DNA from: Tamarix chinensis
Taxonomy: Eukaryota; Streptophyta; Magnoliopsida; Caryophyllales; Tamaricaceae
Direction of reading: 5' to 3'
Assembly: GCA_030549775.1 (NCBI GenBank)
Contig: CM060177.1
Span: 62,622,638-62,686,637, forward strand
DNA length: 64,000 bases
The notes under the pieces were generated by a model, which was not told the DNA's origin, ran no database searches, and saw nothing but the letters and a program-made list of their open reading frames with translations. The translations under genes and the position numbers were made by a program. Of this stretch, positions 33,297-45,140 are shown in pieces. Positions within the stretch are counted from its first letter, which is position 1. Each line of letters begins with the position of its first letter.

Positions 33297-33301
33297 AGAT
33301 G
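33297..33301. repeat. Target-site duplication AGATG (left)
   Basis: Identical to AGATG at 41908-41912, directly flanking TG...CA of the gypsy element. Confidence 0.92.
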
Positions 33302-34521
33302 TGATATGAATCTTAAAAATTTATACTTAATTAATTTTGATAATTGCTGTGAAATATTTGTTACTTATAATTGTTTGTCTTATTTGTGTGAATAAATAGG
33401 AAATTGATGCAGCACATGGATTCTGTGGATTCTGGATGCAACTGCTGGAGTGTTGCAGATTATGTAATTTTTTGTTAATTATATGTAATCCCATGTGATG
33501 CACTCGCCGGTCGAATTGGCTAATGAAAATTAGGTCGGTTGTATAATCCGCCACCCGGTCCATAATTATGGACTAGTCGGATTGTGGATTAATCAATCCT
33601 TAATAGCCATGATTAGCTAAAGTTAATTTATCTGATGGGAATTATGTCTAAAACTTACCTTGTATTTGGGGGAGTTTCTCTTGTTGCGTTCTTGGGCTGG
33701 TCGAACATATATCTTCGACCCAATTTTTGTCGACCATTCCCGTTTGTATTGCTGGGATGTGATTAGAGCTGGCAATCGGACGGGTCGGGTCACTATCGGA
33801 TCGGGTAACATAATAATCGGGTCACATCGGTTTCGGATAATTTCGGATTATTTTGTCGGGTCGGGCTGGGTCGGGTTTGATTCAGATCAACTCAGTATCG
33901 GATAATCTCGGGTCATTCTAAGCTCTCGGGTCGGGTCTGGTTGAGATCGGATGGACTCGGATTCGGGTAAATTTGGGTTGTTCTAATTTCGGTTCAGGTT
34001 CGGATCGGGCTCGGTTGAGTTTCAATTATTATATTTTCAGATTGAATTTAGATTGAATTTAGGTTATTTCATATTTGAGCCATGCTTGTGTCATTTTCTT
34101 TCTTTCTTTTTATTCCAAGATATTATTAAAAGCTAATGATTTTGAGATCATTTATTTTAATTTATCTTATTCAATCAAAATTAAATTATTATATTAATTG
34201 TTTTGGGGCCTTAGAATTTTTTTATCATTATTTCATCTTTGGAGATGTATTTGACGTTTCAAATTTAAAAGTTTTCAAATCGTATCACTTTTCTTTTTAT
34301 GTTAAGGTATAACTTATAATTCAACTCCATTATTAGCTTGGTCATATTGAGTTCTAGTATTATTTTATGTTTATATTATATTTATATCTTATACGCTCCT
34401 TACATGATATTAACTTATAATAGTCATTGATAATTGATAACAAATGAAGACTTCTAAGGTTGTACTTCTCATATTAATTTTAAAAGAGATTGATCACATC
34501 ATATCAACATAATTTTAATAA

Positions 34522-34552
<31 letters not shown>

Positions 34553-35845
34553 TATACAAAAATAATGATAACAATAATAATAGTAATCAATGAATATCAA
34601 TTATGGCAAAAATAATAATAACAACATATTAGTTTTTTTATTATATATTTTGATTAGATCATATCAAGCTAAATAAGATAAAAATTAAATAAAGTAAGTA
34701 ATAATGACTATTATTGACAAAAGACCAACTAATATTGACTTCTTACTATTTAACACTGTTGATGTAATAAAAAATATTAATCTTCAATTTTTATAATGAA
34801 TAACTAACATTCTCACTCTAGATTTTTCTTACTTTCCTATGATGTTGTAGGTGCTATATTGCAAGGTATGGTCGTATAGATACTAACATATAGTGTTCAA
34901 GGCTGCACTGTTATTATCTTATGGTACTAGATGGAATAATGGAAGTGAACTAATATTTAAATGGCATAGTAGTGTTATTCTTTTTTTTTTCTCTACTTTT
35001 ATTTCTATTGATATCAATGGATATTGTATTTGTATATACATAAGTGATATAAATTTTATGAAAGTATATTGTTTCTAGATTTTGATGTAAGTGCTAGTAT
35101 GGATTAGTTGCACATCTATATTATTTCATGTTTTATGAAGTTTTAAAAATTTTGAGTTATGGGTTAATGTTAATTTTTGGGTGGTACCAAGTTGAATCTT
35201 TATAGATTTATAATTTTTCAGATAATATCAGATTTCGGATAAATAATGGATCGGGTCGGATCATTTCGGATTTATAGTTTTTCGGATTATATCGGGTTTC
35301 GGGTTTATTTCGGGCTTATGATTTCTCGAGTTATATCGAATATCGGATATGTATCGGATCGGGTCGGATAGGTTTCGGGCTTTTAATTACTCGGATAAAA
35401 TCGGATCGGATTTCGGACGGATTGAGTCGGTTTTCGTCGGATTTTTCGGGTCGGGTCAACTTTTGCCGGCTCTAGATGTGATGGTGTCTGGGCTGTATAT
35501 GTGTGTATTTTTATACGGTCTGTATGCTTATATAAATAGGCCATATACGTTGTAATACGTAGATAATTTTGGACGAAATACGATTCTTGATTTCTCTCGA
35601 TCTTTCTCTCTCGCGACTTGCCTCTCTTGGCGAACCTCTCACTCGCTCTTCTCCTCTGTGTCTGCTCTCTGTCTTTGATCGATCTTGATCATTCTTTCTT
35701 TCAATTTCAGTTGTCGTTGTAAAACTGTGCCTCTGAATCTTTGGATCTTCCTTTGGGAGTTTTCCTTAGGCTGAATCCGGCGAATTGAACCTTGCGCTCG
35801 ATTAATTTCTCGATCCTTTCGTGAAACCCTAATAGGTTTCCATCA
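33302..35845 (+). repeat. 5' LTR of the plus-strand gypsy element, with hAT insert
   Basis: 33302-33763 and 35483-35845 are collinear with the uninterrupted 3' LTR. The promoter TATAAATA is at 35530-35537, and a CT-rich leader follows. Confidence 0.93.
33764..35474. mobile_element. Non-autonomous hAT-like element (family H, copy 2)
   Basis: Ends are TAGAGCTGGCAA and TTGCCGGCTCTA (11 of 12 pairs). Perfect 8-bp duplications GATGTGAT flank it (33756-33763, 35475-35482). The element's own 3' LTR shows the empty site (GGGTTGCGATGGCG near 41536). Subterminal GGGTCGGGT/CGGATCGGGTC arrays lie at both ends (33774-34025, 35220-35465). The interior (1.1 kb, AT-rich with an AAT run at 34524-34551) encodes nothing recognisable. 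Confidence 0.93.
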
Positions 35846-35847
35846 TT

Positions 35848-35860
35848 TGGTATCAGGGCC
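35848..35860 (+). promoter_or_regulatory. Primer-binding site, initiator-Met tRNA type
   Basis: TGGTATCAGGGCC, two bases after the LTR end. It differs from the usual TGGTATCAGAGCC by one base. Confidence 0.9.
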
Positions 35861-36542
35861 TCGATTATTTGAGTGATCGTAGTTTAATTGTTACTACTAA
35901 GTTCTTTTTCAATTTTTGGTTCGATATCTGTTGTTTTCGCTAACCCTACTTTGAGGTGAGAAATTTTTGGGTTTGTAAACAACGAAGGCCGTATCGAATT
36001 CCGTCGTTCTTAAACCGACGATTGAAGTAATTTTGTCCGCTTTCTCGAAGTTCCTAGAAGAAACCCTAATTGACATAGGGTTTGGTCAAGAATTTGAATC
36101 TTGACTGACTTTGTGACAAATTATTGTTGGTAACCTCGATTCGTAATTTTTCTTGTTAAATACTACTGTCTGCTATAATTAATTTCCAATTTCTTCGCAA
36201 TATTATTTGTTCGTTGATAAGTATTCAGGTGAAATAACCGGCGAACCATTTTGTTTTGAGAAAAGGGTAAGGCCTCCAAAAAGAGGGGTCCCCTAAATAA
36301 GTGGATTATTTGCTTAAGCAGTCGCGGTAATATCGTTCCCTTTCATTTATTCATCTTTGACAACTTATTATTGGCTTGGACAAGTTTGAGTAAGCTGTAC
36401 TATTGCTATATCTGTTAATCATTGATACTGTGACATTTCTTGTGATTAGCCTGTGTGTTCTGTTTGTCTGAAGTTATTAAATAAATTAATTCTGTTAATT
36501 AATTGCTGCTGTGTTAGTTGTTTAAGTCAAAAGAATTTCATT
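35861..36542 (+). other. Untranslated leader of the plus-strand gypsy element
   Basis: About 680 bp with no gene. It matches in length and position the leader of the minus-strand copy. Upstream in-frame codons before 36543 are not conserved in the sister element, so gag is taken to start at MSNNGQ. Confidence 0.6.
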
Positions 36543-37577
36543 ATGTCTAACAATGGACAATCTGTTAACCAATCTGTTTCCAGTAATGATCTATTAGAAA
36601 CTCTTAGGACTTTTCAAGAACAAATGACTGCTCAATTTGCTGTATTATCTGCTAATCTAGAACAAAGACTAGGAGAACAGGAAATAAGAATTAATGAATT
36701 ACAACATAACAAAGTTGAAACTAACCAAGCAGGGGTATTCGGAAGGGCTCCTATGGACCCTAGGATTAGAATTCCACCCATAACTAATCTAGAAGAGCTG
36801 GAAGATCAAGTATCAAATAATAGTGATAGGATGCCTAGGCAGAACAATAGGCAAGATAGGGAATTCGAGTTCATTGATAGGAATTTAAATAATCTTAAGC
36901 TTAGTATACCTGGGTTCAATGGCAGGAATGACCCTGATTATTATTTTGAGTGGGAAAGGAAAATAGAACTAGTGTTTGAGTGTCATAATTATTCCGAGGA
37001 AAAGAAAATTAAGGTAGCTGTAGTAGAATTTACTGAGTATGCTTCCTCTTGGTATCATAATTTGGTGTTAACTAGACGTAAGTGTGGGGAACCACCTATA
37101 TAGACTTGGGCAGAATTTAAAACTTTAATGAGAAAAAGGTTTGTGCCAAGTTACTATTATCGGAAATTACATAAGAGAGGACAAACAATTAGTCAAGGAG
37201 TGAGGATAGTGGATGATTACTATAAGGAATTAGAGGTTTTGATTATTAAGACATGAGTTATTGAGGATGACGATGCTACCATGGCTAGGTTTCTGAGTGG
37301 ATTAAATTCAGAGATAGCTGATAAAGTCAAATTATATCCTTGTGGAACTTTAAATGAGATGGTAAATATAGCTACTAAGATAGAGATTCAATTAAGGAAG
37401 TCTAGACAATATAAACCCCCTGGGATTAGGTTTAAGAATACAGTAAGGAGAAACTTTGGGGGAGCTACTTCTGGAAACTGGAAGAATACTAGTAAGGTTG
37501 AATCTAGAGGTAGGAATAATGAAGTTAAGGTAGGAAATAAGTTTGAAAAGGGTAAGAATGTGATGAAAAACCTGTGA
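36543..37577 (+). pseudogene. Gag (plus-strand gypsy), broken
   Basis: It starts MSNNGQSVNQSVSSNDLLETL (in part) with a Glu/Gln-rich helical segment. The Gag core follows (IPGFNGRNDPDYYFEWERK, YASSWYHNLVL) and then MARFLSGLNSEIADKVKLYP. An in-frame TAG at about 37102 replaces the Gln codon of PPIQTW, and a TGA near 37255 replaces Gly. The frame is lost at about 37570, just before the zinc knuckle, which lies in the next frame. The ORF begins 90 bases earlier (36453), but that extension is not shared with the sister copy. Confidence 0.87.
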
Positions 37578-38322
37578 ATGGACCAAACAGAACTAGGGAT
37601 ATTAAATGTTATAGATGTGGAGGATTGGGACATATAGCTTCTGAGTGTCCAAACAAGAGAAACATTTTAATTAGAGAATCTGGAGACATAGAATCTGAAT
37701 CTGAAGAAGAAGATGAAGAGGTTAGTGTAGTCAGAGAAGATGATAGTGATCTAGAAGAAGAAATAGAATTGCCAGTGAGTATGGATCTTTTGTAGTACGT
37801 AGGGCTTTAAACAGTAATAAATTACCTGATTCTAATGCTATACAGAGAGAAAATATATTTCATACTAGGTGTTTAATTGATGATAAATGCTTTAATATGG
37901 CCATAGACAGTGGTAGTTGTATTAATGCTGCTAGTACTCTGTTAGTGTCTAAATTAGGTTTAACAACTACTAAACATCCAAAACCATATAGATTGCAATG
38001 GCTCAATGATTTGGGAGATGTCAAAGTTAGTCAACAAGTTTTAGTAAACTTAAAATTAGGAAAATATGAAGATTCTGTTTTATATGATATAGTTCCTATG
38101 CATGCTGCTCACTTGTTGTTAGGTAGACCTTGGCAATATGATAGAAGGGTAATACATGATGGTTATAAGAATCGATATACAGTACAGAAGGATGATAGGA
38201 AGATTATCTTAGCACTTATGACTCCAAAAGAGATATTTGAGGATCAAATTAAAATTAAGTCTGATTATAAGGAGTTATCTAAACCTAGTTTGGAGAATGA
38301 TATTAGTTCAAAGGACATATAA
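37574..38322 (+). pseudogene. Zinc knuckle and protease (plus-strand gypsy), broken
   Basis: The nucleocapsid knuckle CYRCGGLGHIASEC (37607-37648) keeps all CCHC ligands. An acidic linker of Glu/Asp/Ser follows to SMDLL. A 1-base deletion near 37790 shifts the frame. The protease carries AIDSGSCINAASTLLVSKLGL (written in part; from 37897). A double stop at 38321-38326 replaces two codons before GFYTKS. Active aspartic protease would be a dimer of this domain. Confidence 0.87.
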
Positions 38323-38367
38323 TGAACATCTGGGTTTTATACTAAAAGTAAGGATGTAAGGAAGGCA

Positions 38368-39459
38368 ATGAAAAGAAATGCCAATGTGTATTTAATGGTT
38401 TATAAGGAATGTTATGAGTGTCAGTTAGGAATAAGTGGAGAAATACCTAGTACAGTAAAACAATTATTGGAAGAATATAGTGAATTGTTTCCTGAGGACA
38501 TTCCTAGTGGATTACCTCCATTGAGGGGAATAGAACATCAAATAGATTTTATTCCAGGAGCTGTTATACCAAACAGACCTGCTTATAGGGCTAATCTTGA
38601 GGAAGTTAAGGAATTAAAAAGACAGGTATCTGAATTGTTAAGTAAGTGATACATTAAGGAATCTATGAGTCCTTGTGCAGTACCAGTGTTATTAGTACCA
38701 AAAAAGGATGGTAGTTGGAGGATGTGTGTGGATAGCAGGGTAGTAAATAAGATAACTATAAAGTATAGATATTCTATACCTAGGCTTGATGAAATGTTGG
38801 ATCAATTGCATGGTGCTGTTATATTTTCAAAAATAGATTTAAAAAGTGGATACCATCAAATTAGGATGAAACCAAGAGATGAGTGGAAGACGGCTTTTAA
38901 AACTAATTTTGGATTATATGAATGGTTAGTGATGCCTTTTGGGTTATCAAATGCTCCTAGTACTTTTATGAGACTTATGAACTATATTTTGAGGGAGTTT
39001 ATTGGAAAATTTGTGGTTGTCTACTTTGATGACATACTTATATATAGTATGTCTTTATTGGAACACTTGAAACACTTAAGGATTATTTTGAATGTGTTTA
39101 AGATAGAACAGCTTTATTCTAATTTAATTAACTCTAGATTTTATCTGGAAAGTGTGGTTTTCTTAGGATTTGTGGTAGGAAAAGATGGTATATCTGTAGA
39201 TGAAGATAAGATTAAAGCTATTCAAGAATGGCTTGTGCCAAAGAGTGTGACTGAAGTAAGAAGTTTTCATGGGTTGTGTTCTTTCTACAGGAGATTTGTT
39301 AGGAATTTTAGTACTATAGTTGTTCCCTTGACTGCCATAACAAAGAAGGATAATGGGTTTAGGTGGGATTTAGAACAGCAAAAATCTTTTGAAACACTTA
39401 AGATTAAATTAACCCAAGCACCTGTGTTGAGCCTTCCTGACTTTGAAAAAAATGTTTGA
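38368..39459 (+). pseudogene. Reverse transcriptase (plus-strand gypsy), broken
   Basis: The connector runs to HQIDFIPGAVIPNRPAYRA, then a TGA at 38647-38649 replaces Gly of SKGYIK. From 38665 to 39459 the RT is open for 264 codons. It has [19 protein letters not shown] (in part), [35 protein letters not shown] and [11 protein letters not shown], so both Asp of the YFDD box and the earlier Asp are intact. It ends LPDFEKNV, where one extra A in an A-run shifts the frame. This is the best preserved enzyme segment of the window. Confidence 0.9.
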
Positions 39460-39919
39460 ATTAGATTGTGGTGCTTCAGGGTTAAGAATAGGGGCTGTAC
39501 TTTCTCAAGAGGGCAAAAAAATCGCTTATTTTAGTGAGAAGTTGAATGGTAGTCCTTTGAATTATTCTACTAATGAAAAGGAATTGTATGCTTTAGTAAG
39601 GGCTTTAGAAGTTTGGCAACGTTACTTATGGCATAGAGAATTTGTAATTAATACTGATCAGAAAGCTATTAAGTATTTAAAAAGTCAATCAAAGTTAAAT
39701 AGAAGACAAGGTAGGTGGATAGAGTTTATTAAAAGTTTTCCTTACATGATTAAGTATAAGAAAGGAAGTGAAAATATAGTTGCAGATGCCCTATCTAGGA
39801 GGTATGCTTTATTAAATGCTGCTGATACTATTTTGTTAGGTTTTTCCAATATTAAATTGTTATACTTAGAAGATCTTGATTTTAAAGAACTTTATAAAAA
39901 GTGTGAAGTATCTACATAG
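39443..39919 (+). pseudogene. RNase H (plus-strand gypsy), broken
   Basis: It would remove the RNA strand after copying. It opens [19 protein letters not shown], where relatives read DASG, so the first catalytic Asp has become Gly. It continues [27 protein letters not shown] and [11 protein letters not shown] (later acidic residues present), and ends with [16 protein letters not shown] at 39917-39919 falls where the sister copy has a Gln codon (VTQGKYYI). Confidence 0.87.
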
Positions 39920-41176
39920 GGAAAATATTTTATTAATGAAGGTTATTTGTTTAGGGAAAATAGGTTATGTATTCCTGCATGTTCTTACAGAGGTTTATTA
40001 ATTCAAGAAGCTCATAGTGGTGGGTTAATGGCACATCTAGGATCTCAGAAAACTTTAGATGTTTTAACTGATCATTTTTATTGGCCTCACATGAAAAAAG
40101 ATGTTTTAAAATATTGTGTCAATTGTATTTCTTGTAGACAGGCTAAAACTACTTCAAAACCATTTGGTTTATATACTCCCTTACTTGTATCTAACCACCC
40201 TTGGGTTGATGTTTCTTTGGATTTTATTTTAGGATTACCTAAGACTAATAGAGCTAAGGATTCAATAATGGTTGTAGTAGATAGGTTTAGTAAAATGACT
40301 CATTTTATACCCTGTAATAAAACAAATGATGCTGTGGCTGAACTATTTTTTTCTAATGTAGTTAAATTGCATGGCATTCCTAAGACTATAGTTTCAAATA
40401 GAGATGTTATATTTTTGAGTCATTTCTAGAAAGTTTTGTGGGGAAAATTAGGAACTAAGTTATTGTTTTCTATAACTTGTCACCCTCAAACTGATGGAAA
40501 AACTGAGGTAGTAAATAGAACATTAGGTAATATGTTAAGGGCTATCCTTGGAAAGAATCTTAAACAATGGGAATATGTCTTACCTCAGGTAGAGTTTGCT
40601 TATAATAGGACTTTGCATTCTACAACTAATAAAACTTCATTTGAAATTGTGTATGGTTTTAATCCTTTAACTCCTTTAGACTTAAGTCCTTTACCTCATG
40701 CTGAATTGCAAAATTTTGATGCTGAATCTAGAGCTAATAATATGAAAAAGTTACATGAGTCTGTAAGTCAACAAATCAATAAAAGAGTGCAGCAAATGGC
40801 TGAACATGCTAGTAAAAGAAGGAGAACAATGATTTTTAAACCAGGGGACTTAGCTTAGGTACACCTTAGGAAGGAGAGATTTCCAAATTTTAGGAAGTCA
40901 AAATTAGATTCTAGAGGAGGTGGACCATTTACTGTGTTAGAGAAAATTAATGATAATGCTTATAAGATTGATTTACCTGCTAAATTTGGGAATGTTAGCA
41001 ATTCTTTTAATGTGGCTGATCTTAGTCCATTTCTGGGACTTATTTACGTTTTAGAGGCGAAACCTTTTCAAGAAGAGGGGAATGATATGAATCTTAAAAA
41101 TTTATACTTAATTAATTTTGATAATTGCTGTGAAATATTTGTTACTTATAATTGTTTGTCTTATTTGTGTGAATAA
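39920..41176 (+). pseudogene. Integrase (plus-strand gypsy), broken, reading into the 3' LTR
   Basis: The HHCC domain [20 protein letters not shown] (in part) ...[11 protein letters not shown] is intact. The core has [17 protein letters not shown], where the sister reads SDRD; and [17 protein letters not shown] with the Glu. Stops replace Trp at about 40427-40429 (SHFWKV) and at 40856-40858 (Trp in the sister copy). The C-terminal part ends VADLSPFLG, has no chromodomain I can see, and stays open through the polypurine tract to 41176, 84 bases inside the LTR. Overlap of integrase with the LTR is known from CRM elements. Confidence 0.88.
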
Positions 41177-41907
41177 ATAGGAAATTGATACAGCATATGG
41201 ATTCTGTGGATTCTGGATGTAACTGCTAGAGTGTTGCAGATTATGTTATTTTTTGTTAATTATATGTAATCCCATGTGATGCCTTCACCGGTCGAATTGG
41301 CTAATGGAAATTAGGTCTGTTGTATAATCTGCCACCCGGTCCATAATTATGGACTAGTCAGATTGTGGATTAATCAATCCTTAATAGCCATGATTAGCTA
41401 AAGTTAATTTAGCTGATGGGAATTATGTCTAAAACTTACCTTGTATTTGGGGGAGTTTCTCTTGTTGCGTTCTTGGGCTGGTCGAACATATATCTTCGGC
41501 CCAATTTTTGTCGACCATTCCCGTTTGTATCGTTGGGTTGCGATGGCGTCTGGGCTGTATGTGTGTGTATTTTTATACGGTCTCTATGGTTATATAAATA
41601 GGCCATATACGTTGTAATACACAGATAATTTTGGACGAAATACGATTCTTGATTTCTCTCGATCTTTCTCTCTCACGACTTGCCTCTCTCGGCGAACCTC
41701 TCACTCGCTCTTCTCCTCTGTGTCTGCTCTCTGTCTTTTATCGATCTTGATCATTCTTTCTTTCGATTTCAGTTGTCGTTGTAAAACTGTGCCTCTGAAT
41801 CTTTGGATCTTCCTTTGGGAGTTTTCCTTAGGCTGAATCCGGCGAATTGAACATTGCACTCGATTAATTTCTCGATCCTTTCGTCAAACCCTAACAGGTT
41901 TCCATCA
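41093..41907 (+). repeat. 3' LTR of the plus-strand gypsy element
   Basis: 815 bp, TG...CA, with TATAAATA at 41593-41600. It is followed by TSD AGATG (41908-41912). ORFs here (41416-41601, 41769-42032) are LTR or flanking DNA read by chance. Confidence 0.93.
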
Positions 41908-41912
41908 AGATG

Positions 41913-44689
41913 ACAAGTAGAAATGGTCGAAGATAGAAGTGGTGAGAGGGAGAAAAAAAAGTGGGGGAGCACCAACATGAAAGTAGCATTGTGTGTAGAG
42001 AGAGAAAATAATTTTACAGGAAATGATAACACAAGAATAAAAAAGTTAAAAGAATAGACGGAAAGAAATGAGTGTCAAGAGGAAAAAAGAAATAGAGGTT
42101 GAAAATAGGAAGAACAAACGACAACACATCGTCGAAGAATATTCAACAGTGTTGGTCATCCATATATCATTATTTTGCTGATTTTTTTTTAAATCTAAAG
42201 TTATGTAATTTTATATTCTAATTTTATTAGATTTACTATTTTATGTATAATTTATACTCTTTAATTAATATCATGTTCCAACTTTCTTCTTCTTCTAATG
42301 ATATGGTGAAAACTTATTTTATATACTAATATATTAATTGATTATTATATTGCTGTATGTGTTTTATGCTAGTGTTCTAGATTATGCATAATTAATAGAT
42401 TGATCACTTTTAATTAGCATATGACAAGTCAAGCTGAGAACAATAGCTTATTTCTCTTATATAGAACAAATAACATAAATGGGAATTGAATAAATTGTGA
42501 GAACAATTATATGGTTTGTACAATGATAGGAAATGATAAATAATTAATTAAACTTTAAACATCATCATTTATTTAAATTATTTGACTAGAGATAGTGGGA
42601 TCAATAATTGGCTATATGTCTATGTAACTCGACATATAGTTAGTGACTGAAAAGATCAAGTAATTGATTTATTAGTTATTATAATTGGATGATGGTAGAC
42701 CTAGATTCATTGATATATTTTATTAATTTATATTACCTTTAATAGATTTTATTTGGTTCTATTTTAGCTTAATTTAGTTTGAGATGAAGGGCTTAGTTTA
42801 AAATCAGTAGTTTCTTTATTTGATTTCAATTTCCAAGGTCTGATTAGAGTATTTATGTTACTATTTAGTTTTTGGAAACAATTATCCTATATTTTTATTT
42901 TCCTTTATTTATTAAGACCGGTATACTTGTCAATATGCTTAATTGGCTAACATTGGTATTATATATTAGGCTAAAAATATGAAATATATAAAACATTAAA
43001 CTACATACAAATCTTATAAGGTCTCAACTAGTGTTTGTTTTTTCAATTTTTGATTGATTAACTATTTTTTACTAGTCAGATCGATTTTTACATATATTTA
43101 TTGATTTTGAAATCTAAAGAACTATTATATGGAACTATACCAATGACCTGATCGATTTGTTGGTTCTTCATACCAACTAGTTTGGTTCATTTTATTTTAG
43201 TTTTAAATAATATAGTTTGAATCCATTATGGATGAGAAAATTATTAACTAAGGAAAAAATGTTTAAGGTTTATTTTAATTAGATAAAAAGGTCTTTGAAT
43301 TTTAAATAAGCCGCAAACTTTTAAGGTTAGGTTTGTTTTGTTAGATCGGGTATTTTAGGAATTTGATAAAATAAGAATATTTTTGTAATGTATAGTATAG
43401 AATATAATTTTTTTAGTATAACTTATATTATATTTATTTATATATATTTTTATACTACATAATTGCTATTAAATTAAAGTAAAGACAAAATTGATCAAAA
43501 TTAAAATATCTTATTTATGATTCTTTTTACAAATATAATTATATAGGTAAAATAATAGAAACAAAATGATATGACCTAAAATAGTTAGGACATATTCTCC
43601 TCAACTTATTTTTTGAGATTATTAAATTAGATCACTTTAGTAATATTTTGATAATAAAAAAAATATAAAATTAATATTAATAATTTTGATAACGATGTCA
43701 ATGATATCAAAAGTTGCAACACTAGTTAATGTTTTTTAATTATGACACTAATAAAAAAAATACAATTAATTATTAATTAGAAATTTTCATTAAGATTATA
43801 ACTAAGGAGATTAAGGCCTTTGTCTTTGACCTTTCTTAATTGTAACCAACTAACTTTTTATTCCTTTCCTCTTCTTTTCTTGCTAGCCTAGTTGCCTTTT
43901 ATTCCTATTTGTATACTCTTCTTTCTCTCTTCTTCTTTTCTGTGTCATCTCTTTCATTAGTATGAAACATATATAATCTTCATCTTCAAGCTTTTAATGG
44001 AATCCTTTGTTGAGTAAAAAGTAAATTTTCAATTTTAGTCGCTTTCATTTCAACAATTTATGAAATTTTTGGTTGTTTAACCTAAGAGAGAGATTGACAT
44101 GATAGATAAAATTTTGAAGGGGCTGATAATATGGGTATTTTCCAAACTACTACCATTGGACCTTGAAGTACTGAACTAAAGAGTGAGAGTTGGCTCGTAA
44201 GCTTTGAGGTGCACTTACTTCGATCCCATACTGGTGTCAGATTGGTCCATACCATTTCCTTGATGGGTTGATCCCTCTACATGGAATGGATGCAACTTCC
44301 TATTATTGAGTTCATAGAATTTTCCTTGTTCCTTTTCTCTCATCCTAATTACATATATATGAAGTCATGTACCCATTTTTGGGGTCTAAAAATCATAAGA
44401 TAACTCTTATAATTTTGCTCATTTTCTCCTCTAAATTCTCCCTTCATCATTGCTTAATTACTCATCATATTATAAATCTCATAAGAACTCATTGGTTCAT
44501 AAATTACCAACAACTAGCATCATCATCATTAGAAATCACCAACAACTAGAATCAGTTCAAAATTGCATTACTTCAAAATTTAATGTTATAGTATAATGCA
44601 AAAAAGACTTGACTACCTCAAACTAACTATTATTTAATCTATTTAAATAAAATATTTTTATGGATATAAATTTTATACTTTGCATACCA
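41913..44689. other. AT-rich intergenic DNA, no gene seen
   Basis: I see no domain, long ORF, repeat border or RNA gene in this stretch. It begins A/G-rich and becomes strongly AT-rich after 42180. Confidence 0.6.
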
Positions 44690-45140
44690 TCTATTTCAGT
44701 ATATTTTTTATTATAAGTATAAGAAATCTCCTTTTCTACTAAAATATCCATTGATTCCTTTCTTATAAGCATCTGTGACCAACATGTAATATAGTATTTG
44801 AGTTCTACATTTTGAGCCTTTTCCTCCCCTCCCCTCTAGTTTAGCACCATATTATACTCATGAGTACATCCAAATGTCTCAATTAAGGTTTTCCAATTAT
44901 TCCTCATGCACACGCATTCAAAGTGTAAATAATTCATGTTTTCCTATCCTAATTCACATAGAGCACACCCTTGATCAGGTAACATCCCCATCTCTGCGAT
45001 CCTATCCTTTTTAAACAACCTATTCCAAGCAATAAACAATAAGGGTAGTTATTATCTTGGTAAAGTTATTGGATTCCAAACAATTATCCAATGACCAACC
45101 TCCTTGCCCCTAGGTTTAATAAGATCCTAAGCCTTCAATT
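44690..45140 (-). pseudogene. zf-RVT (reverse-transcriptase zinc-binding) fragment, LINE-type
   Basis: Read on the minus strand: HWIIVWNPITLPR near 45110-45070, then AWNRLFKKDRIAEMGMLPD, then CALCELG and, after one stop, ENMNYLHFECVCMRNNWKTLI (in part). The C-x2-C and H-x3-C ligands with the DRL/DRI and W positions are the pattern of the zf-RVT domain that follows RT in plant LINEs. The frame stays largely open to about 44690. One shift lies before IAWN and stops are at about 44955 and 44828. No RT or endonuclease is visible upstream, so this is an orphan 3' fragment. A host gene carrying this domain is less likely given the stops. Confidence 0.72.

Larger units (their letters stand above)
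33302..41907 (+). mobile_element. Ty3/gypsy chromovirus, probably CRM clade, structurally complete
   Basis: It has two LTRs (TGATATGAATC...GGTTTCCATCA), an iMet primer site, gag, PR, RT, RH, IN and a polypurine tract GAAGAGGGGAA. Perfect 5-bp duplications AGATG flank it. The LTRs differ at about 30 of 815 aligned sites by eye (about 3.7%), mostly transitions, so the insertion is fairly recent. Every coding domain is now broken by at least one stop or shift. The 5' LTR was later hit by a hAT element. The sister copy at 2062-8496 is the same family. Confidence 0.93.

Noticed and set aside
35848..35860. tRNA-iMet-like sequence as a tRNA gene
   Set aside because: Only the 3'-end complement is present beside an LTR; it is a primer-binding site.
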